The notes below the pieces were generated by a model that was given only the letters and a program-made list of their open reading frames with translations, was not told the DNA's origin and made no database searches. Position numbers and translations under genes: made by a program. From NCBI GenBank assembly GCA_029865665.1, contig JARXAV010000341.1, positions 1 through 6,914 of the forward strand: a stretch of DNA of 6,914 bases, written 5' to 3'. Of this stretch, positions 1 to 6,647 are shown one piece after another. The DNA is from Flectobacillus sp. (GTDB taxonomy: Bacteria; Bacteroidota; Bacteroidia; Cytophagales; Spirosomataceae). Numbering within the stretch: the first letter of the stretch is position 1; the number at the start of each line of letters is the position of its first letter.

Positions 1-1
1 A

Positions 2-883
2 CGTAAAGAGCGTCACGAACAGCAATTGAAGCAACAGGCTGAACAGCAAAAGATGATTGCTGAGAACATGGAGTTTATCGAGCGTTTTAAAGGAACGTAC
101 TCGAAAACCTTACAGGTGCAGTCTCGTGTGAAGATGTTGGAGAAATTAGATATTGTAGAAGTGGACGAAATTGATACTTCTGCTTTGAACCTTAAATTCC
201 CACCACCACCACGTTCGGGTAATTATCCTGTGATTGTAGAGGATTTGTCGAAAAGCTATGGCGAACATTTGGTGTTTAAAGATGCTTCTTTCACGGTAGA
301 ACGTGGTGAGAAAATTGCCTTTGTCGGTAAGAACGGTGAAGGGAAATCGACGATGGTAAAAGCCATTATGGGCGAAATTAATTTCGATGGAGAGTTGAAA
401 ATGGGGCATAACTCGATGATTGGCTATTTTGCTCAAAATCAGGCTTCGTTGTTAGATGGTGATTTAACGGTTTTCCAAACGATTGATAACATTGCGGTCG
501 GTGATATTCGTAGCAAAATCAAAGACCTTTTGGGAGCGTTTATGTTCAGTGGTGAACATATCAATAAGAAAGTAAGTGTATTGTCTGGAGGGGAGAAGAC
601 CCGTTTGGCCATGGTGAAGTTATTGCTTGAACCAGTCAATTTATTGATTCTGGATGAACCAACGAACCACCTTGACTTAAAGACGAAAGATATTTTGAAG
701 GATGCCTTAAAAGCTTTTGAAGGAACAATTATCTTGATTTCTCACGACCGTGATTTCTTAGATGGTTTAGCGTCAAAAGTTTTTGAATTTGGCAATAAAC
801 GAGTAAAAGAACACTTAGAAGACATCAACGGTTTCTTACGAAATAAGAAGATGGAGAATTTAAAAGAAATTGAACGTAAGTAG
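2..883 (+). CDS. ABC-F family ATP-binding cassette protein, C-terminal part (5'-truncated by window edge)
   Basis: This is the second half of a soluble, duplicated ABC ATPase of the ABC-F type. Such proteins act on the ribosome (translation factor or antibiotic-protection roles) and are not transporters. The reading frame is open to the left edge (it begins RKERHEQQ), so the TTG at 26 is not the real start and the N-terminal ATPase domain lies outside. Numbering from the TTG codon, residues 1-60 are the charged inter-domain linker with the typical VQSRVKMLEK segment, followed by a PPPP stretch. The second nucleotide-binding domain then shows Walker A GKNGEGKST (101-109), signature LSGGEKTR (186-193), Walker B LLILDEPTNHLD (206-217, catalytic E211) and the switch SHDRDF (239-244). 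All ATPase residues are present. No membrane segment and no long Uup-type C-terminal coiled coil are seen. The ABC-F subgroup and specific role cannot be decided from this half. Confidence 0.93.
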   Translation, partial: RKERHEQQLKQQAEQQKMIAENMEFIERFKGTYSKTLQVQSRVKMLEKLDIVEVDEIDTSALNLKFPPPPRSGNYPVIVEDLSKSYGEHLVFKDASFTVERGEKIAFVGKNGEGKSTMVKAIMGEINFDGELKMGHNSMIGYFAQNQASLLDGDLTVFQTIDNIAVGDIRSKIKDLLGAFMFSGEHINKKVSVLSGGEKTRLAMVKLLLEPVNLLILDEPTNHLDLKTKDILKDALKAFEGTIILISHDRDFLDGLASKVFEFGNKRVKEHLEDINGFLRNKKMENLKEIERK

Positions 884-901
884 CTTTGTCAAGAAGTCTA
901 T

Positions 902-946
902 ACATAAAGAGGGAGGAAAACATATCGTTTTCCTCCCTCTTTATGT
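902..946. terminator. Perfect 20-bp hairpin, probable bidirectional terminator
   Basis: The left arm (902-921, acataaagagggaggaaaac) is exactly complementary to 927-946, with the 5-nt loop atatc. It lies 18 bp after the ABC-F stop and 6 bp before the stop of the converging 664-residue gene, so it probably ends transcription from both sides. The stem foot is A/T-rich, but there is no long uninterrupted T tract on either strand, so termination efficiency is uncertain. The structure itself is unambiguous. Confidence 0.85.
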
Positions 947-952
947 TAACTA

Positions 953-2947
953 TCATAGATAACAGAAGTCGCATTCGAGTGATGTTCTGTTTAAGATAGT
1001 CGCCTCTTTGCTCTCATGTTCTTGTCGGTGAATGACACTATTAATCCACAAGAGTCCATTTTTGCTTCTGTATTTATAAATAATTCCTTCATTAAACAGT
1101 TGATTCAAAAGGTAGTGAGCTACATCGGGTGTAACATCCGTCAAAATAGCAAATTCCTTTTCGGTCATCGTTGGGAATTGTTTAAACAACTCTTCAGGGC
1201 TTAATGTAATCTCCGTTTTTTGAACGTTAGGAATAAACTTTAAAATTGCATCTTCAAATACCGAATACTCTTGAACCCCTTTAATCGTGACTTCCTCCTG
1301 ATTTTCTCCCGATAAAATAAAGGTTGGGAAACGATTCACGCCATAATCTTTTACCATTTCGAGATCTGCATCGAAATCTTCTTTTGCCTTACCATTCATA
1401 TCGTTCAACAACTTGCAAGTATTTAGTCCTGCTTCTTCGGCTGCTTCTTCGATATAAATCCATTTGGCAATATTTTTCTTCTCTAGGAAAATCATTTCTT
1501 GTATTCTTCTCAGAAAAGCAAGAGCCTTCTCATGTGACTGCATTTCTGCGGCTTTGAACGCAATAGAAGGAGGGAACGACGAATGCAAAGGATCTTCTAA
1601 CCAAATTTCACCATTCAGTGGCATATCAAACTGTTTAGATACGTCATTCCATAATCGGGCTGCATCACTTGGTTTCTTGATGATTCCTTTTTCGTAATTT
1701 TCCCACGAAGGTAGCAAGCCACCCATTACGTATTGGATGTCCAGATAGTCGCCATATTCAAGCTTTAGTTTTCTAAGCACAGGTTGGCTTAACCAACAAG
1801 TTGAACATATTGGGTCTGTAAAGTATTTAATAACCACTTTTGGCAGATTTTTTGAGGTTTCTTGCACATTGGTAAGTGGTATTTCAATAGCTTTTTTATT
1901 GTTGGGAGTAAGGAATGACTTTTTTAAGTCTCGACCCAACTTTGTTTGTTCTGATATCGTATTAATTCTCAAGTCGTAAAGATTATTAAATGATTGTTGA
2001 TAATCAGTGGTGTTATTTTCTAATTGTTGTGCAAGCACATACGCATCAATTAACGCATTGGTTGTGCCAGCAGACGTAAATGGAAGTGCCAAATGAGCGG
2101 CATCACCAATCAAAACTACATTGTCCTTATGAAACGCTTTTAAAGGGTCAAAGTCACGTGTATGCCAAACATAACTTTGAGTAAAATCATTTTTAGCCAG
2201 AATATCCTGTACAACTTGCGGGAACTCCTTCACTAATCCTTTTGTGAAAGCTTCTAATTCTTCGGGTGTGTATTCGGTAATGTCATTACGAGAGGTATCA
2301 AACTGAATATACCAAACTAGTTCATCGTGGTGCGTTGGAATAAAACCAAAAGATAGTCCTTCCTTGTCACTCTGGTATTTGGTAAATACCCCAGAATAGC
2401 GTTTAATAATTTCTTTGTCTCTAACGTTGCCTAATATTTCTTTTACATTGACAGGAGTGTAAGCTGTTGGTCCATGAATGGCTTCTCTTATCGGAGAATT
2501 GCCTCCGTCAGCACCTACAAAAATATCTCCGTATTCAATTTCACCGTTCTTAAATTCTACAGCAATAATTTTGCCATTTTCATAAATAAAGCGAGAAAAA
2601 GAACGATTAAATTTTAGAGTACTCTTGTCTTTTATCAATTCAAAGAGATGATTGATTAAATCGGACCTACGCATACAACGCCAAGGTTCAATGTTTGTTT
2701 GTATAACTTCCTCACCATTAGGTTTGTACAGGCGAAAAGTGTCTATTTCTTCTCCGAGGCAATAGTTCAGAGAGTTCTGAGATAAGGAGTCTATAATGGC
2801 ATAGCCTTCTGTGTGCATTAAAAACGAATTACCTCTTGTGGGAAGTGTCGGGTTTCGTTCATTCACAACAAATTCTACTCCTTGTTTTTGGAGGAACCCT
2901 GCTAAAGTTAAGCCTGCGATTCCGCCTCCAATAATAACAATCTTCAT
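953..2947 (-). CDS. Fusion protein: FAD-dependent monooxygenase-type domain + DsbA/YjbH-like thioredoxin-fold domain + winged-helix-like domain
   Basis: This 664-residue, apparently cytosolic protein has three modules and no signal peptide. Residues 1-345 form a PHBH-fold flavoprotein: Rossmann GGGIAG (7-12) with acidic E30, the DG motif GADGGNSPIR (145-154), and the FAD-ribityl motif GDAAHLALPFTSAG (281-294). Residues 370-575 form a DsbA-like domain with active site CSTC (381-384) after YFTDPI, the segment MGGLLPSW (408-415) and cis-Pro P541 in RFPT; it resembles Bacteroidota YjbH-like (Thioredoxin_5) proteins. Residues 584-636 look like a winged helix. The tail ends CDFCYL. No methionine occurs from 93 to 407, so the thioredoxin part cannot start on its own AUG near the junction. 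ATG at 2947 is chosen because the FAD motif begins at once. The gene lies 55 bp behind the aminotransferase and is likely co-transcribed with it. Family knowledge suggests NAD(P)H/FAD hydroxylation plus thiol exchange; the substrate and any electron transfer between domains are unknown. Confidence 0.9.
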   Translation of the reverse strand: MKIVIIGGGIAGLTLAGFLQKQGVEFVVNERNPTLPTRGNSFLMHTEGYAIIDSLSQNSLNYCLGEEIDTFRLYKPNGEEVIQTNIEPWRCMRRSDLINHLFELIKDKSTLKFNRSFSRFIYENGKIIAVEFKNGEIEYGDIFVGADGGNSPIREAIHGPTAYTPVNVKEILGNVRDKEIIKRYSGVFTKYQSDKEGLSFGFIPTHHDELVWYIQFDTSRNDITEYTPEELEAFTKGLVKEFPQVVQDILAKNDFTQSYVWHTRDFDPLKAFHKDNVVLIGDAAHLALPFTSAGTTNALIDAYVLAQQLENNTTDYQQSFNNLYDLRINTISEQTKLGRDLKKSFLTPNNKKAIEIPLTNVQETSKNLPKVVIKYFTDPICSTCWLSQPVLRKLKLEYGDYLDIQYVMGGLLPSWENYEKGIIKKPSDAARLWNDVSKQFDMPLNGEIWLEDPLHSSFPPSIAFKAAEMQSHEKALAFLRRIQEMIFLEKKNIAKWIYIEEAAEEAGLNTCKLLNDMNGKAKEDFDADLEMVKDYGVNRFPTFILSGENQEEVTIKGVQEYSVFEDAILKFIPNVQKTEITLSPEELFKQFPTMTEKEFAILTDVTPDVAHYLLNQLFNEGIIYKYRSKNGLLWINSVIHRQEHESKEATILNRTSLECDFCYL

Positions 2948-3002
2948 AAAGTCGAGAAAGTGATAAGTAATAAGGGTGCGATTAAATTACTTCGGACATG
3001 GT

Positions 3003-4175
3003 TTAGTCTAGTACTTGGTGAATTCGCTTAAATGCTTCATCTAAGATTCCTTTTGATGTGGCAAAGCTTATTCGGATGTGGCCTTCTGCCCCTTCACCAA
3101 ACCATTCTTTTAGTCCTGGTACAATAGCTACCTTTGCTTTGTTTAACAATAAATTGTGCATTTCACTACTGCTCATTCCAGATGCAGTAATGGTAGGGAA
3201 AGCAACATAGCAACCTTCTGGAGCAATGCAATTAAAACCTTTGATAGTATTGAATTGATTCACACAGAAGTCTCTCATAGCGTGCAAGTGTACTAAAAAA
3301 TCGTTCAACCAATAGTCGCATTCATTAAGAGCTGTAGCAGCAGCAACTTGTCCAAGTGAATTAGCTCCATGAATAGTTGATTGATGCAAAGATGCAGCCA
3401 TTAACAAGTCGTAATGCTCTTTGTTGGAAGCTATAACTGCTCCAATTCGAAGCCCTGCCAAACCATAAGATTTACTAAAACCTGTGACTGTGACGGTTTG
3501 TTTCCGTATTTCAGCATTAAGGGAAGCAATACTCGTAAATACGGATGGGGCAAACACAATATCACTCCAGATTTCGTCTGACAATATAATGAGATTATAT
3601 TTACAGGCTATTTCTCCAAAAACTAATAGTTCCTGTTTGGTGAACACTTTTCCTGTTGGATTTAAGGGATTACACAAACATATAACACGAGTTTTAGGGG
3701 TAATTAGTTCCTCAAGGTGTTGAAAATTAACCACTTCTTGCTGAGGAATCTGAAAAGGAACTGCAGTAGCTCCAACGGTTTCAATAGAATACCTAAATAA
3801 AAAGTCAACAGGGTCAAAGACGATGGCTTCATCACCCGATTTCAAAAACGCTTTACAGATTACATAAATTCCAAAAGCGGCACTGTCAACAGGAAAAATG
3901 TAGTCTGGATTAGCAGGTACATTACGCCTAGTATCAAAAAACATCGCAACGCTTTCGTTAAATAACGGTAGTCCAGTAGCTGGACCATAGCTGAAATAAC
4001 GTTCTCTCGAATAACGTGCAATAGCCTCCACAATTTCGGGAGCACAAGGAAAATCGGGATCCGCTGCGGTTAGCGGAATCACTCCTTCGGGAGTGGTAGC
4101 CCAACGTAAGTTAAAGGCTCTTCTTTTTAAAATATCCAGATTTACTGAATCATCAACAAACTTAGGGCGTTCCAT
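3003..4175 (-). CDS. PLP-dependent class I/II aminotransferase (MalY/PatB-like features)
   Basis: A 390-residue, full-length fold-type I PLP enzyme of the cytosol. Key residues are intact: the NPLNPTG loop (169-175), SDEIW (199-203) with D200 for the PLP ring nitrogen, the Schiff-base lysine K235 in TGFSKSYGLAGLRIG (231-245), R242 near the phosphate, and the substrate-carboxylate arginine R368 in HIRISFA (366-372). The N-terminal segment PLTAADPDFPCAPEI (34-48) recalls MalY/PatB cystathionine beta-lyases, whereas the lysine loop is aminotransferase-like, so transamination and C-S lyase activity are both possible. The start is ATG at 4175, without a Shine-Dalgarno sequence. It is the first gene of a minus-strand pair with the FAD-DsbA fusion (55-bp gap, no terminator between) and is divergent from the GbsR/MarR-type regulator. 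The coupling to a thioredoxin-fold partner makes a sulfur-containing amino acid or thiol substrate an attractive but unproven idea. Confidence 0.9.
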   Translation of the reverse strand: MERPKFVDDSVNLDILKRRAFNLRWATTPEGVIPLTAADPDFPCAPEIVEAIARYSRERYFSYGPATGLPLFNESVAMFFDTRRNVPANPDYIFPVDSAAFGIYVICKAFLKSGDEAIVFDPVDFLFRYSIETVGATAVPFQIPQQEVVNFQHLEELITPKTRVICLCNPLNPTGKVFTKQELLVFGEIACKYNLIILSDEIWSDIVFAPSVFTSIASLNAEIRKQTVTVTGFSKSYGLAGLRIGAVIASNKEHYDLLMAASLHQSTIHGANSLGQVAAATALNECDYWLNDFLVHLHAMRDFCVNQFNTIKGFNCIAPEGCYVAFPTITASGMSSSEMHNLLLNKAKVAIVPGLKEWFGEGAEGHIRISFATSKGILDEAFKRIHQVLD

Positions 4176-4306
4176 TTAAGAATTTAGATTAGAGTTCTCT
4201 TAAGCAAGAAAATAAGAAATTGTCATATATACAATATTATGCACTTAATTTAATTTTTGCTCATTTAGAGTTAATTTAAGTTTAAAATAAATACATTAAA
4301 ATTTAT

Positions 4307-4324
4307 TTCCTAAAATTTTGGGAA
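4307..4324. promoter_or_regulatory. Putative operator dyad over the regulator's promoter
   Basis: The 18-bp sequence ttcctaaaattttgggaa is a palindrome with a single mismatched pair (TTCC-t-AAAA|TTTT-g-GGAA). It covers the TTG of the predicted -33 element at 4318-4320, a position where bound protein would block transcription. The 15 bp at 4305-4319 recur exactly at 4867-4881, upstream of the DCC-family gene. A dimeric winged-helix regulator encoded right next to it is the obvious candidate ligand. Seen: dyad, repeat and overlap. Inferred: operator function and autoregulation. Confidence 0.5.
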
Positions 4325-4347
4325 TTTGAGAAAATTGGATACTTTTG
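4318..4347 (+). promoter_or_regulatory. Bacteroidota-type promoter (TTG-N19-TAnnTTTG) of the regulator gene
   Basis: TTG at 4318-4320 is followed after exactly 19 bp by TACTTTTG at 4340-4347, a full match to the Bacteroidota primary-sigma consensus TTG/TAnnTTTG. The distance from the end of the -7 box to the ATG at 4355 is only 7 bp. Transcription should therefore begin at or within a few bases of the start codon, giving a leaderless or nearly leaderless mRNA. The whole 179-bp divergent spacer (4176-4354) is very A/T-rich. No equally clear promoter was found on the minus strand for the aminotransferase operon. Confidence 0.7.
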
Positions 4348-4354
4348 TATCGAT

Positions 4355-4849
4355 ATGAATTATAAAGAAGCACAAGAGGAATTTATCCAACTTTGGGGTA
4401 GCCTCGGTACAAATTGGGGAATTAATAAAGCAATGGCTCAAATACATGCCTTACTGTTGTCGATAGAAAACCCTATATCGACCGATGAGATAATGGAACA
4501 ATTGAAGTTTTCGAGAAGTAATACTAATCTAAATGTCAGAGCGTTAATGGACTGGGGATTGGTTTATAAAAAGCATATTCCTGGTGATAGGAAAGAATAT
4601 TTTGTGGCAGAAAAAGATATGTGGGAAGTAGCCTTTAAAATTATTCGTGAGCGTAGAAGGAGAGAGGTAGAACCCATTACCAAGGAATTGAAAGACTTAG
4701 CTTCTTTTTCTGCTGGAGGGTTTGAGGAAAAGAGTTTTAAGCTCCTATTAGAGAATATTGCAGAAGTTACGGACAAATTAAATACATTTGCGACTACGCT
4801 GGAAAAGCTTGATAAACTGAATATTATGAAGTGGCTAGTTAAATTCTAG
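4355..4849 (+). CDS. GbsR/MarR family winged-helix transcriptional regulator
   Basis: A 164-residue DNA-binding protein of the GbsR-like branch of MarR regulators, with the family's characteristic opening FIQLWGSLGTNWGINKAMAQ (10-29). The winged helix spans about 25-86: STDEIMEQL (42-50), recognition region SRSNTNLNVRALMDWGLV (53-70) and a wing with GDRKEYF (77-83). Residues 90-160 are charged and helical, probably for dimerisation. There is no ligand-binding domain or cysteine-based sensor (no cysteine in the protein), so what it senses is not evident. It sits between the divergent aminotransferase/FAD-DsbA pair and the co-directional DCC/SDR pair, as expected of a local regulator. ATG at 4355 lies directly behind the -7 promoter box, and no ribosome binding site is present. 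The stop codon is inside a terminator hairpin. Confidence 0.9.
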   Translation: MNYKEAQEEFIQLWGSLGTNWGINKAMAQIHALLLSIENPISTDEIMEQLKFSRSNTNLNVRALMDWGLVYKKHIPGDRKEYFVAEKDMWEVAFKIIRERRRREVEPITKELKDLASFSAGGFEEKSFKLLLENIAEVTDKLNTFATTLEKLDKLNIMKWLVKF

Positions 4850-4859
4850 CCTTTTTTTT
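4833..4859 (+). terminator. Intrinsic terminator overlapping the regulator's stop codon
   Basis: GGCTAG (4833-4838) pairs perfectly with CTAGCC (4846-4851) around a 7-nt loop and is followed at once by eight T (4852-4859). The TAG stop codon (4847-4849) lies in the descending arm. The stem is short (6 bp), so read-through is plausible. If it works, the DCC/SDR pair 49 bp further on needs its own promoter. Confidence 0.65.
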
Positions 4860-4866
4860 AAATACA

Positions 4867-4886
4867 ATTTCCTAAAATTTTCGTAA
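4867..4886. repeat. Second copy of the operator-like repeat, upstream of the DCC gene
   Basis: Positions 4867-4881 (atttcctaaaatttt) are identical to 4305-4319 upstream of the regulator. The right half of the dyad is less well kept here (tcgtaa at 4881-4886 in place of tgggaa), leaving two mismatched pairs in the 18-bp palindrome at 4869-4886. It ends about 20 bp before the ATG at 4908 and follows the regulator's terminator. No TAnnTTTG box is present between it and the start codon, so the promoter of this pair is not identified. Confidence 0.45.
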
Positions 4887-4907
4887 ATACAATAACAATA
4901 AAAATAT

Positions 4908-5744
4908 ATGAAAAACGACAAACTTATAGGATATACGTTGTTACTAGACGCAGACTGCCCGATGTGTAACGTATATACCAAAGCTTTTGAACAGGCTGGT
5001 ATGATAGAATCCACTACAGCTGTTCCGTATCAACATGCAAATGAAGACCAAATAGCAGGTGTTGTAATGGACAAAGCTCGAAACGAAATCGCACTGATTA
5101 ATACCCATACGAAAGAAATATACTATGGGGTTGCGTCACTCGTACATATTTTAAGTACTCGGTTTCCGTCGATAAAAAAGGTGATGGAAAACAACTGGGT
5201 ACAAAAGGTTGTAACGCATTTGTATAAGTTTGTGTCGTTCAATCGCAAAGTAATTGTTCCCACTGCGACCCAAAAAGCAGTAAAACGGTTTTGTATTCCT
5301 GATTTTCATTTTGGGTATCGAATGGCGTATTTGGTATTCGTTTTATTGATGAGTGCATACGTACTGTTTAATTATCTGCAACCAATAAATGAAAGTATTG
5401 GGTTCGTAACAACAGCATATCGAGAACTGCTTATTTGCGGAGGACAATTTGTTTGGCAGAGCCTAATCTTAACACAGTTGAATCGACAAAAACGAATGGA
5501 ATATTTGGGTAATATGGCAACGGTGTCGTTAATCGGAACGCTATTGTTAGTTCCTATCTTATTACTTCAAGGGGTGCTAGTGATTAGTCCCTTTGCATTA
5601 GGAGGGTATTTTATGCTGGTAGTCGGGTTGATGTTAAACGAGCATTTACGTCGTTGTCGCTTGTTGGAAATAGGTTGGTTTCCCACGATTTCATGGTTAG
5701 GCTATCGCTTCGTTGTCTTGGTAATTTTGTATGCGTTCGCTTAG
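4908..5744 (+). CDS. DCC-family (DUF393) thiol-disulfide oxidoreductase-like membrane protein
   Basis: A 278-residue protein in two parts. Residues 8-110 form a DCC/DUF393 thioredoxin-like domain with the defining motif LLLDADCPMCNVY (11-23): acidic D14 and the redox pair C17/C20 in a CPMC motif. Residues 138-277 form a hydrophobic region with about four membrane spans, near 138-157, 203-224, 225-243 and 260-277. There is no signal peptide, so the thiol domain is probably cytosolic and tethered to the inner membrane. Activity has been proposed from the motif in this family but is poorly characterised. The start is ATG at 4908, with no Shine-Dalgarno sequence and an A-rich leader. Only 3 bp separate its stop from the next ATG, so it forms a two-gene operon with the SDR, a pairing I recall from other Bacteroidota. 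It may be controlled by the upstream regulator through the repeat at 4867. Confidence 0.85.
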   Translation: MKNDKLIGYTLLLDADCPMCNVYTKAFEQAGMIESTTAVPYQHANEDQIAGVVMDKARNEIALINTHTKEIYYGVASLVHILSTRFPSIKKVMENNWVQKVVTHLYKFVSFNRKVIVPTATQKAVKRFCIPDFHFGYRMAYLVFVLLMSAYVLFNYLQPINESIGFVTTAYRELLICGGQFVWQSLILTQLNRQKRMEYLGNMATVSLIGTLLLVPILLLQGVLVISPFALGGYFMLVVGLMLNEHLRRCRLLEIGWFPTISWLGYRFVVLVILYAFA

Positions 5745-5747
5745 CGT

Positions 5748-6647
5748 ATGAAAATAGTTGTAGCAGGAGGGAGTGGTTTTCTAGGAAAATCGCTGCAAAA
5801 ACATTGGGAAGAGCAAGGGCATGATGTAGTTAATCTGTCAAGGAAACCCATTTCAAAAAATGATGTTTTCTGGGATGGGTTAACGTTGGGGGTATGGCTT
5901 CATGTGTTAGAAGGTGCTTCCGTATTGGTTAATTTGTCGGGCAAATCGGTAGATTGTCGATACAGCGATGTTAATAAACAAGAAATTTATGAGTCTAGGA
6001 TTATCACTACCCAACTTTTAGAGGAGGCGTTAAACAGCGTAGCTAATCCGCCGAAACTATGGATTAATGCAAGCAGTGCCACTATTTATATTCATGCCGA
6101 AAGTCAGCAAATGAATGAAGAAGGTGGGATTATTGGAGATGATTTCTCGATGAATATTTGTAAAGAATGGGAAAAAGCTTTCTTTTCAGAGGATGTAAGT
6201 AGGATTCGTAAAGTAGCCATACGTAGTTCCATCGTGCTTGGGAATGAAGGAGGGGCTTTCCCAAAAATGAAAACGATTGCTCGAATCGGTCTAGGAGGAT
6301 ATCAAGGAAATGGAAATCAATTGATTAGTTGGATTCATATCGTGGATTTTTGTAAGGCTTTGGATTATATCATGCAACATGAAGACCTAGTTGGGGCAAT
6401 TAATGTGACTGCTCCAGTTCCAGTGACTAATAAGCTTTTTATGAGGGAATTGCGGAGGAGGCTTCGAGTTCCATTTGGAATCAATACACCCATTTTTATG
6501 TTAGAATTAGCTTCTATTTTGATGCAAACTGAAACAGAGCTGCTGTTGAAGAGTAGAAATGTAGTACCAGAAAAGCTACTGAATCACGGATTTATCTTCG
6601 AATATCCAGTGATTCAAAAGGCAATCGAACATCTTATTTATTTGTAA
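5748..6647 (+). CDS. TIGR01777-type SDR / NAD(P)-dependent epimerase-like protein
   Basis: A 299-residue atypical extended SDR of the YfcH/TIGR01777 group, full length and cytosolic. The N-terminal nucleotide-binding motif is VVAGGSGFLG (4-13). NLSG (62-65) follows, then the active-site region NASSATIY (107-114) with S109/S110 and Y114, then RSSIVLGNEGGAFPKM (159-174), SWIHIVDF (194-201) and TAPVPVTN (221-228). The C-terminal DUF1731-like part ends with the family-typical LLLKSRNVVPEKLL (265-278) and GFIFEYP (281-287). The physiological reaction of this subgroup is not established, so 'epimerase' describes the fold and not a known substrate. It is translated 3 bp after the DCC gene, probably by translational coupling because no ribosome binding site is visible. 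Its TAA stop (6645-6647) overlaps the first bases of the inverted repeat that follows. Confidence 0.9.
   Translation: MKIVVAGGSGFLGKSLQKHWEEQGHDVVNLSRKPISKNDVFWDGLTLGVWLHVLEGASVLVNLSGKSVDCRYSDVNKQEIYESRIITTQLLEEALNSVANPPKLWINASSATIYIHAESQQMNEEGGIIGDDFSMNICKEWEKAFFSEDVSRIRKVAIRSSIVLGNEGGAFPKMKTIARIGLGGYQGNGNQLISWIHIVDFCKALDYIMQHEDLVGAINVTAPVPVTNKLFMRELRRRLRVPFGINTPIFMLELASILMQTETELLLKSRNVVPEKLLNHGFIFEYPVIQKAIEHLIYL

Noticed and set aside
26..28. TTG as start codon of the ABC-F gene
   Set aside because: The frame stays open to the left edge and the residues upstream continue the charged ABC-F linker, so the true start lies outside the window.
1016..1697. Three open frames on the plus strand within the fusion gene region
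   Set aside because: They lie opposite a well-supported minus-strand gene, overlap one another and have no recognisable motifs; they are shadows.
1835..1910. Frameshift or lost stop codon creating the FAD-DsbA fusion artificially
   Set aside because: Both domains are complete in the same frame with a plausible linker (about residues 346-369) and no start methionine near the second domain. This cannot be excluded without raw reads, but there is no positive sign of it.
4219..4235. ATTGT-N7-ACAAT dyad in the divergent spacer, as an operator for the aminotransferase operon
   Set aside because: Only 5-bp arms in very A/T-rich DNA and unlike the repeat at 4305/4867; too weak to call.
4176..4300. 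Minus-strand promoter for the aminotransferase operon (for example TATATATG near 4227-4234)
   Set aside because: One mismatch to TAnnTTTG and no TTG at suitable spacing; not reported as a feature.
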